From: SCGC-AAA076-P13 sp964613455
GTDB taxonomy: Bacteria > Pseudomonadota > Gammaproteobacteria > Magnimaribacterales > D2472
Reading direction: 5' to 3'
Assembly (NCBI GenBank): GCA_964613455.1
Contig: CAZTGS010000003.1
Span: 19,409-83,408, forward strand
DNA length: 64,000 nucleotides
This document shows positions 36,166-45,212 of this stretch, piece by piece. The notes beneath the pieces are model-generated. The model saw only the letters and a program-made list of their open reading frames with translations. It searched no databases and was not told the origin of the DNA. The position numbers were made by a program, and so were the translations under genes. Within the stretch, counting starts at the first letter, position 1; the number at the start of each line of letters is the position of its first letter.

Positions 36166-37027
36166 AAGTACATTTTCAATCGTTGCTGCTGCTTTATTAA
36201 TTGGAATTGCTGCAAACAGCTTTTTTATTGTCAATGAAAAAGAAGAAGCAATCGTATTTCAATTTGGTGAGGCGATAAGAACAGAAATTCCTGTTGGCTT
36301 TCATTTTAAAACTCCGATCATTCAAGAAGTTAAAAAATATGACAATAGGATTCAAACTTTAGATGAAGAGCCTGATAGAATTCTTACTGTTGAAAGTAAA
36401 TATTTATTAGTAGACTCTTTTATTAAATATAGAATTTCTGATGTTTTAGTCTTTTACAAAGCTAACAATGGAAGTTTTAATAGCTTGAATAGCTTACTTG
36501 CTCAAAGATCTGAGTTTGTTTTAAAGAATAATTTTGGTAAAAGAACTGTTAAAGAGGTTGTCTCTGGGGAAAGAGATGAGCTTATGAATATCATGCTTAA
36601 CTCTTTAAATGATTCAGTTGCTGACTTGGGTGTCGAGATAGTTGATTTTAGAGTCAAGAGAATAGATCTTCCTTCAAACTTAAGTAACTCAGTTTATGAA
36701 AGAATGAGAACTGAAAGAAATAGATTGGCAGAAGAACTGAGATCTGAAGGAAAAGAGATTGCTAGAGAAATAAGAGCTATTGCTGATAAAGATAAGGTGG
36801 TGATTCTTGCTGATGCATACAAAAAAGCAGAATTATTAAGAGGTGAAGGAGATGCTGAGGCTGCAAGAATTTATGCTGAAGGCTTTTCACAAAATCCTGA
36901 ATTCTATGAATTTACAAGAAGTATGAGAGCTTATGTTGAAACGTTTGAAAATAAGTCTGATGTTATGCTAATAGATGCTAATTCAGATTTCTTAAAGTAT
37001 TTAAACAGCAAAGAAATTTCTAACTAG
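36158..37027 (+). CDS. hflC: FtsH protease modulator HflC
   Basis: Second SPFH subunit of the HflKC complex. The 289-residue protein begins with a transmembrane segment (about 6-26), then NEKEEAIVFQFGEAIR, the band 7 core and the conserved GEGDAEAARIYAEGFSQNPEFY. The start overlaps hflK by 8 nt. Followed after 8 nt by purA, the usual order. Confidence 0.95.
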   Translation: MNKSTFSIVAAALLIGIAANSFFIVNEKEEAIVFQFGEAIRTEIPVGFHFKTPIIQEVKKYDNRIQTLDEEPDRILTVESKYLLVDSFIKYRISDVLVFYKANNGSFNSLNSLLAQRSEFVLKNNFGKRTVKEVVSGERDELMNIMLNSLNDSVADLGVEIVDFRVKRIDLPSNLSNSVYERMRTERNRLAEELRSEGKEIAREIRAIADKDKVVILADAYKKAELLRGEGDAEAARIYAEGFSQNPEFYEFTRSMRAYVETFENKSDVMLIDANSDFLKYLNSKEISN

Positions 37028-37035
37028 TAAATTTT

Positions 37036-38253
37036 ATGGCTTCAAACACTCTTATTCTTGGTCTTCAATGGGGAGACGAAGGAAAGGGTAAAATTGTTGA
37101 TGCTCTAAGTGAAAAAGTACATGCTGTATGTCGCTTTCAGGGCGGTCACAATGCAGGTCATACGATAAAGGTTAATGGTAATCAAACTGTTCTTCATCTA
37201 ACTCCCTCAGGCATTCTTCATCCAAAAGTTAATTGCCTTATTGGTAATGGTGTTGTCCTCTCATTAGAAGCTTTAGACAAAGAAATCAAAGGTCTCGAAG
37301 AGGCTGGTGTAGATTTTACTAATAGATTTTTTGTTAGCTCTGGATGTGCGTTAATTCTCCCAAGTCATATTAGTATTGATAAAACGCGAGATAAAAAAGA
37401 ATCAATCGGAACAACTGGAAGAGGTATAGGACCATCTTATGAGGATAAGATCTCTAGAAGGGCTGTAAGATTTGGTGATATTGGAGATGAAAAAATATTA
37501 AGAGAAAAAGTCAATCTTCTTGTTACCTATCATAATCGTCTTTTAGTAGAACTTTATGGAGAAAAGCCTCATGATATAGAAGAAGTAATATCTGAATTAC
37601 TTTCCTATAAACATCTATATGATAATTTCTGCACTGATACTCAAGGAATTTTATATGACTGGGTGCAGGCTGATAAATCATTATTATTTGAAGGTGCTCA
37701 AGGTACTTTATTAGACATAGACCATGGCACTTATCCATTTGTAACCTCATCAAGTACAACTGCTGGCGGTGTTTCAACAGGCCTAGGAATTGGACCAAAG
37801 TATATAGATAAAATTATAGGTATTTCTAAGGCTTACTGTACAAGAGTAGGAGAAGGACCATTTCTTACCGAGTTATTTGATGACAATGCAAAGATGCTCG
37901 CTGAAAAAGGGCATGAATTTGGAGCAACAACAGGCAGACCAAGAAGATGTGGTTGGCTAGATTTACTGGCTCTTAAAAAAGCTGTTTTTACAAATTCTGT
38001 AACGGATATATGCTTAACAAAATTAGATGTTATGGATGAATTTGCTTCTATTGATGTTTGTATTGATTACGATAATAGTAATCCTGTATACAAAACTTTT
38101 GATGGCTGGCAGTCATCAACGGTAGGCACTACAGTTTTTGAAGACCTTCCTATAAAAGCTCAAGAATATGTCAATTTTATAGAAGATTTTGTCGGCTGTT
38201 CTATATCTTTTGTTTCAACCGGCCCATCAAGAGATCAGACAATCCATAGATAG
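37036..38253 (+). CDS. purA: Adenylosuccinate synthetase
   Basis: Joins IMP and aspartate using GTP in AMP synthesis. The 405-residue protein has the N-terminal GTP and IMP loop LGLQWGDEGKGKIVD, FQGGHNAGHTI with the catalytic His, GTTGRGIGPSYEDK and EFGATTGRPRRCGWLDL. It is about 25 residues shorter than E. coli PurA. Convergent with nusB across a 4-nt gap. Confidence 0.97.
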   Translation: MASNTLILGLQWGDEGKGKIVDALSEKVHAVCRFQGGHNAGHTIKVNGNQTVLHLTPSGILHPKVNCLIGNGVVLSLEALDKEIKGLEEAGVDFTNRFFVSSGCALILPSHISIDKTRDKKESIGTTGRGIGPSYEDKISRRAVRFGDIGDEKILREKVNLLVTYHNRLLVELYGEKPHDIEEVISELLSYKHLYDNFCTDTQGILYDWVQADKSLLFEGAQGTLLDIDHGTYPFVTSSSTTAGGVSTGLGIGPKYIDKIIGISKAYCTRVGEGPFLTELFDDNAKMLAEKGHEFGATTGRPRRCGWLDLLALKKAVFTNSVTDICLTKLDVMDEFASIDVCIDYDNSNPVYKTFDGWQSSTVGTTVFEDLPIKAQEYVNFIEDFVGCSISFVSTGPSRDQTIHR

Positions 38254-38257
38254 AATA

Positions 38258-38671
38258 TTATTTCTTTTGTTTAAGAAATTTATCTAAATTGGCATTGATG
38301 AATTTATAAGAGTCAGGATTTGAGAATTTTTTTGAAAGCCTCAAAGCCTCATCAATAACAACTGGTTTATCAAGAGTTCCATAAATCATTTCATTCAAAG
38401 CAAAATATAATATGGCTTTATCCATAAGATCCATATTTGATTCCTTAACACCCAGATCATCTAAAACATCTTTGATAGCGTCTTTATTTTTTTCAATAGA
38501 TTTTAAAGAAAGAGTAAAAGAGTAAAAATCGACTTTTTTATTTTTATGCTCATCCTTAAATTGATCAATAATGTCGGTACAATCCTGATCATTAAAAAAC
38601 ATTTGAAAGATTGCCTGGACAAGGTATTCTCTTGTCCTTACTTCAACCTTATAATTAGCTAGATTTTTCAT
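38258..38671 (-). CDS. nusB: Transcription antitermination factor NusB
   Basis: RNA-binding helical protein which with NusE binds boxA for rRNA antitermination. The 137-residue protein begins NYKVEVRTREYLVQAIFQMFF and has LMDKAILYFALNEMIY and PVVIDEALRLSKKFSNPDSYKFINANLDKF, matching the NusB core. Its start overlaps ribH by 17 nt, as in many ribH-nusB operons. Confidence 0.93.
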   Translation of the reverse strand: MKNLANYKVEVRTREYLVQAIFQMFFNDQDCTDIIDQFKDEHKNKKVDFYSFTLSLKSIEKNKDAIKDVLDDLGVKESNMDLMDKAILYFALNEMIYGTLDKPVVIDEALRLSKKFSNPDSYKFINANLDKFLKQKK

Positions 38672-39068
38672 TAATTAGCTTCAAAAGAGCGTTTGAATTA
38701 TTTTTGGTATTAACCATTATTCTTTCTTCTAATTGCTCTTTATTTTCTACACATATAACGTTATTTATAAAGGAAATACTTGGATAGCTCATCGACAAAG
38801 AGCCAATAGATGAAAAGGTTTCATTTGTTACTAGCTCATAATGAGAAGTCCCGCCCCTTATAACAATACCCAAAAAAAGAACTCCTAAAAATTTATCTGG
38901 ATTCTTAACTAATTTATGTTTTGCTAAAGCAGCTAATTCAATTGATCCTGGTGCCGTGGCTAAGTCAGCAGAATATCCAGCTAATTCCAAAGCCTCTTCT
39001 GCAACTTGAATCATCGTGTTTATATATTCGTTATACCAAGAAGTATGAACTATCAATATCTTATTCAT
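38655..39068 (-). CDS. ribH: 6,7-dimethyl-8-ribityllumazine synthase, short form
   Basis: Condenses the uracil intermediate with dihydroxybutanone phosphate in riboflavin synthesis. The 137-residue sequence has APGSIELAALAK and VIRGGTSHYELV, the catalytic His being in GTSHYE. It is shorter than usual (about 155), and the normal late motif around GVLTxxT is replaced by NNVICVENKEQLEERI. Position in ribD-ribBA-ribH-nusB strongly supports the call. Overlaps ribBA by 8 nt. Confidence 0.9.
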   Translation of the reverse strand: MNKILIVHTSWYNEYINTMIQVAEEALELAGYSADLATAPGSIELAALAKHKLVKNPDKFLGVLFLGIVIRGGTSHYELVTNETFSSIGSLSMSYPSISFINNVICVENKEQLEERIMVNTKNNSNALLKLINEKSS

Positions 39069-40140
39069 TTACAAAACCAGTAATATCTATATTAAACCCT
39101 GAGACTGCATTATATTTTGTTGGAGTGCCAATAACAGTTATCTGTTTAAGATCCAACGCTCTTAAAATCTGAGAACCTACTCCAATAACTCTTCTATTTG
39201 TTTTTGGTTCTATTTCTTTATCTTCCAACTTATTAAGCCAGTAACTTTTAGCATCCCTATGATTTATTAAAACAAATAAACCAACTTCTTCTTTAGATAT
39301 TCTTTCGAGTGATTTGCGAATTGACCAGTTTTTTCCCAACTCTTCAATACCTAAAGTATCTTGTAATATGCTTTGAGTTTGAACTCTTACAAGAGGGGAG
39401 CTAACTTTAGATAAATCACCTTTAGTTAAAGAAAAATGGTATTCGTCATTCAAAGTATCTCTCCATACAATTAATTTAAAATCACCAAATTCATTTGATA
39501 CATCTTTTTCATGAACGGCTTCAACTGTAGAGTCTGATGACAATCTATAATCTATTAAGTCAGCTATAGTGCCTACTTTAATGTCGTACTCTGTCCCAAA
39601 TTTAATTAAATCGTCTCTTCTGGCCATGGTACCGTCATCATTCATGATTTCACAAATCACACCTGCAGATTGAAAGCCAGCAAGTTTTGCAAGATCACAA
39701 GCAGCCTCAGTATGACCTGCTCTACTTAAGACACCACCATCCATAGCTTTTAATGGAAAAATATGTCCAGGCTGAACAATGTCAGACGCTACCGAATCTT
39801 TATTAACAGCAGTTTTGATTGTGTGGGCTCTATCTGCAGCAGAGATACCTGTTGTAATACCTTCTGCGGCTTCAATCGAGACTGTAAAAGCAGTTCTATT
39901 AGCTGCTCTATTTTTTTTAGTCATCATTTGTAAATCGTATTTATTACACAATTCTGAGCTCATAGGTAGGCAAATCAAACCTTTTCCTTTTGATGCCATA
40001 AAGTTAACTATCTCAGGGGTTATAAGATCAGCTGCGCAAACTAAATCACCTTCATTTTCTCTAGATTCATCATCAAGAATGATTACCATCTTTCCTTTTT
40101 TTACATCCTCTATGAGGTCTGTGATGTTATGTTTTAGCAT
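39061..40140 (-). CDS. ribBA: 3,4-dihydroxy-2-butanone-4-phosphate synthase with degenerate GTP cyclohydrolase II-like domain
   Basis: The N-terminal half (about 1-200) is RibB, converting ribulose 5-phosphate to the four-carbon riboflavin precursor; it shows DDESRENEGDLV, GHIFPLKAMDGGVLSRAGHTEAACDLAKLAG. The C-terminal half (about 210-359) has the RibA fold remnants, but the zinc-binding cysteines (GEC...RCDCG) are missing; VRVQTQSILQDTLGI stands at that position. So GTP cyclohydrolase II activity is unlikely and a separate ribA is expected elsewhere. Overlaps ribD by 7 nt. Confidence 0.92.
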   Translation of the reverse strand: MLKHNITDLIEDVKKGKMVIILDDESRENEGDLVCAADLITPEIVNFMASKGKGLICLPMSSELCNKYDLQMMTKKNRAANRTAFTVSIEAAEGITTGISAADRAHTIKTAVNKDSVASDIVQPGHIFPLKAMDGGVLSRAGHTEAACDLAKLAGFQSAGVICEIMNDDGTMARRDDLIKFGTEYDIKVGTIADLIDYRLSSDSTVEAVHEKDVSNEFGDFKLIVWRDTLNDEYHFSLTKGDLSKVSSPLVRVQTQSILQDTLGIEELGKNWSIRKSLERISKEEVGLFVLINHRDAKSYWLNKLEDKEIEPKTNRRVIGVGSQILRALDLKQITVIGTPTKYNAVSGFNIDITGFVNE

Positions 40141-41144
40141 TTCTTATAAATTTTCTTTATATCTGATTCAATTTTATACGTGGATTCTAAGTTAAAACCA
40201 AACTTTTCAACAGCGTTATCTTCATCAAACCAATTCACCCCATCTGAGCCAAGCTCATTTGGAGATTCATATATTATTAGCTCATCCACAAGTCCTGAAG
40301 ATAAAAATGAATTTACAAGTTTAGGACCAGCCTCTACAAGAATAGAGTTGATATCTGTTGTCGCATATTTCTTAACAATTTTTTTAATACTTCTTTCTTT
40401 GATCACATCGACATCGGCATCTATAAAAAAATTATTCCTAAAATTAATGTCATCCTTATTTGTTAATAATATTTTTTTAAGTTTGTTTGAAGCAAAATTT
40501 ACCCTAGCATTCATCCTTGGATTGTCGTCGATTAAGGTATTACCACCAGTTAAAATCGCATCATATAAAGCTCTAACTAACTGAACATCTTTTCTAGATT
40601 CTTTGCAGGTAATCCAAGTACTGCTGCCGTTCCTGTTATGAGATTTACCATCTTTTGAACTTGCTATCTTGACACTAATAAATGGTCGCTCATTGAGATG
40701 TTTGAAGAAAAAAAATTTATTTTGGTCCATTATTTCTTTTTCACAAACACCCACAATCGTCTCTATTCCATTTTCTAAAAGCTTTTGAATTCCAGTTCCT
40801 GAAACTTTAGGATTTGGGTCTTGGCAACCAATTATTACTTTTTTTATTCCTGAATCAATAATTGCTTGAGAACACGGACCAGTTTTACCTGAATGATTGC
40901 AGGGCTCTAATGTGCATACTAATGTTAATTCATCAAAAGAATTAAAATCTACGCCAATCTTTTTTTTTGCACGATTAATTGCATTAATTTCAGCATGGGC
41001 AGATCCAAAATTTTCATGAGCTCCTTCTGAAATAATTAAATCATCCTTAAGAATAATTGCACCAACTACTGGATTGGGTTTCGCTGTATACCTATATACA
41101 TCAGCTAGAGATATAGCTCTCTGCATTAAATCGTCGTAGCTCAT
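40134..41144 (-). CDS. ribD: Bifunctional riboflavin deaminase/reductase
   Basis: Deaminates and then reduces the pyrimidine intermediate of riboflavin synthesis. The 336-residue protein has the deaminase zinc site HAEINAI and CTLEPCNHSGKTGPCSQA, then the DHFR-like reductase domain starting near 145 (RPFISVKIASSKDGK, ILTGGNTLIDDNPRMNAR, ILVEAGPKLVNSFL). Follows nrdR with a 4-nt overlap; the ribE synthase gene often found next is not here. Confidence 0.96.
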   Translation of the reverse strand: MSYDDLMQRAISLADVYRYTAKPNPVVGAIILKDDLIISEGAHENFGSAHAEINAINRAKKKIGVDFNSFDELTLVCTLEPCNHSGKTGPCSQAIIDSGIKKVIIGCQDPNPKVSGTGIQKLLENGIETIVGVCEKEIMDQNKFFFFKHLNERPFISVKIASSKDGKSHNRNGSSTWITCKESRKDVQLVRALYDAILTGGNTLIDDNPRMNARVNFASNKLKKILLTNKDDINFRNNFFIDADVDVIKERSIKKIVKKYATTDINSILVEAGPKLVNSFLSSGLVDELIIYESPNELGSDGVNWFDEDNAVEKFGFNLESTYKIESDIKKIYKKC

Positions 41145-41620
41145 TTTTTTGTTTTTTTTCTAGAAGGCTTTTCTTTATTTAAAGAATTAATTTCTGCTGA
41201 AAAATCTTTTATATCTTGGAAATCTCTATAAACCGATGCAAATCTAACATAGGCAACACTATCAACGTCCTTAAGGGCATTCATCATAATCTCACCAATT
41301 TTTATAGATTGAATCTCTCTAACGCCACTAGTTCTTATCTCATTAAGAATTTTTCCAAAAACTGTATCTATCTCTTCAGATGACAGAGGTCTTTTTTCAA
41401 GAGCTCTTAACATTCCTCTTTTTAGTTTTGAGCCATTAAACGGTTGTCGTTCCCCATTATTTTTTATTACTCTTGGAAGAGCAAGATCTGCGGTTTCAAA
41501 TGTTGTAAACCTTGACTGACAAACTTCGCATGACCTTCTTCTTCTAGTTTGTGACCCATCAGCTACCAATCTAGAGTCAATAACTTTGGTATCTTCGGCT
41601 TGGCAAAAAGGGCAATACAT
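41141..41620 (-). CDS. nrdR: Transcriptional repressor NrdR
   Basis: ATP/dATP-sensing zinc-ribbon repressor of ribonucleotide reductase operons. The 159-residue protein has the four zinc cysteines in CPFCQAEDTKVIDSR and RRRRSCEVCQSRFTTFE, followed by the ATP-cone (VIKNNGERQPFNGSKLKRGM). Located between glyA and ribD, a common site. Two candidate NrdR boxes occur in the window before scpA, not before an nrd gene. Confidence 0.97.
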   Translation of the reverse strand: MYCPFCQAEDTKVIDSRLVADGSQTRRRRSCEVCQSRFTTFETADLALPRVIKNNGERQPFNGSKLKRGMLRALEKRPLSSEEIDTVFGKILNEIRTSGVREIQSIKIGEIMMNALKDVDSVAYVRFASVYRDFQDIKDFSAEINSLNKEKPSRKKTKK

Positions 41621-42913
41621 CTATAAATTATAGACTGGATATTGATTGGTGAGTTTAATAACGCTATCTTTTATCTCATTCATTTTTGATTCGTCTTCAT
41701 TATTTTCAATTACATCACATATCCAATTAGTCAGAAGTTTAACTTCATCCTCTTTAAAGCCTCTTGTTGTAATCGCTGGAGTGCCTAGCCTAATTCCTGA
41801 AGTAACAAATGGGGACCTCTGATCATTGGGAACAGCATTTTTGTTTACTGTTATGTTTACTTCTCCGAGTGCTTTTTCTAAATCTTTACCAGTTATTTCC
41901 TTATTTCTAAGATCGACTAAAACAATATGATTCTTAGTACCTCCAGAAACAACATCTATGTTTCTTAAAAGTAGTGTCTCACACATTATTTTTGCATTAT
42001 TCATAACTTGTTGAACATACACTTTAAACTCTGGCTCTAAAGCCTCTTTAAAACAAATAGCCTTAGCAGCAATAACATGCATCAAAGGACCACCTTGAGA
42101 TCCGGGGAATACTGCTGAATTTAATTTTTTTTCTATTACTTCATTCTTCCTAGCAAGAATTATTCCTGATCTTGGGCCTCTAAGCGTTTTATGGGTAGTT
42201 GATGTCACAACATCAGCAAATGGAACTGGAGAGGGATATAAACCAGCGGCAACTAAGCCTGACACATGTGCCATATCAACAAGAAAGTAAGCTCCAATTT
42301 CGTCAGCTATTGCCCTAAATTTTGCCCAATCCACTATGCCTGAATAAGCAGAAAAACCTGCAATTATTAGTTTAGGATTATGTTTATGAGCTAATTCTCT
42401 CACTTGATCATAATCAATTTCATTAGTCTCAGGATGAAGACCGTATTGAATACCATTATAGTTCCTGCCTGAAAAATTAACCTTAGCACCATGGGTTAGA
42501 TGGCCTCCATGGTCTAAGCTCATGCCAAGAATAGTGTCATTTGGTTCAAGTAACGCTAAAAATGCTGCAGCATTAGCTGACGAACCTGAATGTGGCTGAA
42601 CGTTTGCATAATCTGCTTTAAATAATTCTTTTGCTCTAGAAATTGCAATCTCTTCAGCTATATCTACAAACTCACAACCTCCATAGTATCTTTTTGAAGG
42701 ATAGCCTTCGGCATATTTATTTGTTAACAAGGATCCTTGTGCTTCTAGAATTCTTGTACTTGCATAGTTCTCTGATGCAATAAGCTCAATATGATCTTCT
42801 TGCCTTTCGGCCTCATTTTTTAAAGAACTCCATAATTCTGAGTCATACTTCTCTATTGATTCAGTATTTTTAAAAATAGAATCACTTTTGGACATTATCT
42901 TTTTTTTAAACAT
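41621..42913 (-). CDS. glyA: Serine hydroxymethyltransferase
   Basis: PLP enzyme exchanging serine and glycine with one-carbon transfer to tetrahydrofolate. The 430-residue protein shows EDHIELIASENYAS, YAEGYPSKRYYGGC, VQPHSGSSANAAA, and the PLP lysine in TSTTHKTLRGPRSG. Two starts are possible: 42913 or, more like homologs, the Met at 42895 (MSKSDSIF). Neither has a strong Shine-Dalgarno. Directly upstream of nrdR with no gap. Confidence 0.97.
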   Translation of the reverse strand: MFKKKIMSKSDSIFKNTESIEKYDSELWSSLKNEAERQEDHIELIASENYASTRILEAQGSLLTNKYAEGYPSKRYYGGCEFVDIAEEIAISRAKELFKADYANVQPHSGSSANAAAFLALLEPNDTILGMSLDHGGHLTHGAKVNFSGRNYNGIQYGLHPETNEIDYDQVRELAHKHNPKLIIAGFSAYSGIVDWAKFRAIADEIGAYFLVDMAHVSGLVAAGLYPSPVPFADVVTSTTHKTLRGPRSGIILARKNEVIEKKLNSAVFPGSQGGPLMHVIAAKAICFKEALEPEFKVYVQQVMNNAKIMCETLLLRNIDVVSGGTKNHIVLVDLRNKEITGKDLEKALGEVNITVNKNAVPNDQRSPFVTSGIRLGTPAITTRGFKEDEVKLLTNWICDVIENNEDESKMNEIKDSVIKLTNQYPVYNL

Positions 42914-42991
42914 AAATTTCTATTAGTTATTGATGCTTAGTGCTGAAATATAGCAACCAAGACTATTATTGAAAAAAATATTTTAAATCAT

Positions 42992-43645
42992 CTAAGGCTT
43001 TTTGTGTGCAAAACGAGTAATTCTTTTTGGATAACATGTTTTGCAGATTGAGCATTTTAGACCATAGCATGCTTGAGCTTGGCAAAATTCACGACCCCAA
43101 AATATAATTTGTAAGTGAAGTTTATTCCATGTCGACTTGGGAAATAGTTTTTTTAGATCAGCTTCCGTTTTTTTCACATTTTTTCCATCTGTAAGACCCC
43201 ATCTTTGCGCCAATCTATGAATATGGGTATCTACTGCAAATGCAGGAATTCCAAAACCTTGACTCATAACAACTGATGCAGTTTTATGACCTACACCAGG
43301 AAGTTTCTCTAACTCATCGAAAGAACATGGAACAACCTCATTAAATTTTGAGACTAAAATACTTGATAGTTCTTTTATAGCCTTCGATTTTTTGGGCCCT
43401 AAGCCACAGGGTTTAATAATTTCATAAATTTTATCTTGAGACAATTTGCTCATAGATAACGGAGAAGATGCAAGCTTAAATAATCGAGGAGTCACTTTAT
43501 TAACCCTTTCATCAGTGCATTGTGCTGACAAAAGAACAGCCACTAGAAGAGTGAAATTACTGGTGTGGTCTAGAGGAATAGGTGTAACAGGGTATGCTTC
43601 ATTTAATACCTTTAATGCCACCAAAGCTCTTTCAGATTTCTTCAT
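42992..43645 (-). CDS. nth: Endonuclease III
   Basis: DNA glycosylase/AP lyase that removes oxidised pyrimidines. The 217-residue protein has the helix-hairpin-helix ELEKLPGVGHKTASVV with the catalytic Lys, and Asp in AVDTHIHRLAQRWG. The C-terminal Fe-S region reads CQAQACYGLKCSICKTC, giving spacings C-x4-C-x4-C-x2-C-x2-C instead of the common C-x6-C-x2-C-x5-C. Sits on its own between glyA and a divergent small gene. Confidence 0.94.
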   Translation of the reverse strand: MKKSERALVALKVLNEAYPVTPIPLDHTSNFTLLVAVLLSAQCTDERVNKVTPRLFKLASSPLSMSKLSQDKIYEIIKPCGLGPKKSKAIKELSSILVSKFNEVVPCSFDELEKLPGVGHKTASVVMSQGFGIPAFAVDTHIHRLAQRWGLTDGKNVKKTEADLKKLFPKSTWNKLHLQIIFWGREFCQAQACYGLKCSICKTCYPKRITRFAHKKP

Positions 43646-43677
43646 GAAGCCAAATGTAGCATAATATTTAGATAATT

Positions 43678-43965
43678 ATGAATACTGACAAATTACAAAA
43701 ATATATTTTAAAACTTAAAGATAGTTTTCTTGAAGAGTCTGAAGAAAATAAAAAAATGCTCGATATATATATGAAATATGTTGAAGGTACAGTTTCTAGT
43801 GAGGATATGGAATACGCAAATAAGCAACTTAATCAAGTATTCAAAAGTTTAGGTCTTGGGGTGTTAACCATTCTTCCATTTAGTCCAATCACAATTCCTT
43901 ATGTGATTAAAAAAGCCAAAGAGTTGGGTATAGATATAATACCCAATTGGTACAAGAAGCTTTAA
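43678..43965 (+). CDS. Small LETM1-domain-like protein
   Basis: A 95-residue protein with a charged helical N-terminus and the segment SLGLGVLTILPFSPITIPYVI followed by KKAKELGIDIIPNWY. This resembles the core of the LETM1 domain (ribosome-binding-like fold of LETM1/Mdm38), where a proline-containing hydrophobic helix is followed by LGIxILPS. The match is by eye and the protein is far shorter than LETM1. It immediately precedes the thiolase gene on the same strand. Confidence 0.55.
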   Translation: MNTDKLQKYILKLKDSFLEESEENKKMLDIYMKYVEGTVSSEDMEYANKQLNQVFKSLGLGVLTILPFSPITIPYVIKKAKELGIDIIPNWYKKL

Positions 43966-44021
43966 GAACAGTTCAGGATAGATTAGAATATCTTGTAAAA
44001 TTTTTTACTTATGGAGAAATT

Positions 44022-45209
44022 ATGAAAAATGTAGTTATAGTCGATAGTGTAAGAACTGGACTAGCTAAATCTCACAGAGGCGGTTTTAACATGACTAGGC
44101 CTGACGATATGCTTGCTCATATTATTAATGCAATGCTTGAAAGGAACCCAAACCTACCTCCCGAGGCAGTTGAGGATGTGATTATGGGTTGTGGAAATCC
44201 TGAGGGAGCACAAGGACATAATGTAGGAAGAAATGCAGCAGTTTTATCCAATCTTCCTTTAACTACTGGAGGAACAACCATCAATAGGTACTGTTCTTCT
44301 GGAATGCAGTCTATTTCTATGGCAGCAGGTCAAATTATGGCTGGTTGTTATGACACTGTTATTGCTGGTGGTGCAGAAACAATTTCTATGATGAATATGA
44401 ATCTCGATAATTTTGTTAATGAAAAATTAGCAGAACAATCACCTGGAATATATTACCCAATGGGTATGACAGCTGAAGTTGTAGCTAAAAGATACAATGT
44501 CTCTCGTGAAACTCAGGATGAAATTGCATTTGAAAGTCAAAAAAGAACAGCTGCCGCTCAAGAAGCTGGAATATTTGCAGATGAAATTATTCCTATGGAT
44601 ACTAAGATGCGCTTAACAAATAAAGAAACAGGTGATTCTAAAGAGGTTGATGTAACTGTTGATAAAGACGAATGCAATAGACCCGGAACAACGATGGATG
44701 CATTGGGTGGATTAAAGCCTGTATTTGACCCTGAAAATGGAACTGTTACTGCTGGTAATTCCTCTCAACTATCAGACGGAGCTTCTGTGAACCTTCTAAT
44801 GTCGGAGGATAAAGCAATCGAACTTGGTTTAAAGCCAGTAGCGTATTTTAGAGGTTTTACAACTATGGGTTGTGAGCCAGATGAGATGGGTATTGGGCCA
44901 GTCTATTCTGTCCCAAAATTACTTAAAAATTATAATATGTCTATGGATGATATTGATCTTTGGGAGTTAAATGAGGCTTTTGCAGTTCAGGTAGCTCATT
45001 GTAGAGATACTCTTGGGATATCAATGGATAAGTTGAATGTTAATGGTGGGTCTATCTCAATAGGCCATCCTTTCGGCATGACTGGATCCAGATGTGTGGG
45101 TCACTTAACAAGAGAATTAGTTAGAAGAGATAAGCAATTTGGAGTTGTTACTATGTGCGTAGGCGGCGGCATGGGAGCATCAGGATTATTCGAAAGATAT
45201 CCTAGCTAA
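44022..45209 (+). CDS. Acetyl-CoA C-acyltransferase (thiolase)
   Basis: Thiolase of 395 residues, likely for beta-oxidation. The nucleophilic Cys is in INRYCSSGMQSISMA, the active His in NEAFAVQVAHC and GHPFGMTG, and the C-terminal Cys in MCVGGGMGASGLFE. The chosen ATG at 44022 has GGAGA at a good distance; an upstream in-frame ATG at 43947 overlaps the preceding gene and adds 25 residues without family similarity. Closest to FadA/FadI-type enzymes; no fadB partner is adjacent. Confidence 0.92.
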   Translation: MKNVVIVDSVRTGLAKSHRGGFNMTRPDDMLAHIINAMLERNPNLPPEAVEDVIMGCGNPEGAQGHNVGRNAAVLSNLPLTTGGTTINRYCSSGMQSISMAAGQIMAGCYDTVIAGGAETISMMNMNLDNFVNEKLAEQSPGIYYPMGMTAEVVAKRYNVSRETQDEIAFESQKRTAAAQEAGIFADEIIPMDTKMRLTNKETGDSKEVDVTVDKDECNRPGTTMDALGGLKPVFDPENGTVTAGNSSQLSDGASVNLLMSEDKAIELGLKPVAYFRGFTTMGCEPDEMGIGPVYSVPKLLKNYNMSMDDIDLWELNEAFAVQVAHCRDTLGISMDKLNVNGGSISIGHPFGMTGSRCVGHLTRELVRRDKQFGVVTMCVGGGMGASGLFERYPS

Positions 45210-45212
45210 TTT

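Noticed and set aside
38260..38279. ATTTCTT / AAGAAAT stem near the purA-nusB junction as a terminator
   Set aside because: It lies within the nusB coding end, is all A/T apart from one pair per arm, and has no T run; too weak to call.
43947..44021. Thiolase start at 43947
   Set aside because: Adds 25 residues without thiolase similarity and overlaps the preceding gene; the ATG at 44022 has GGAGA at proper spacing.
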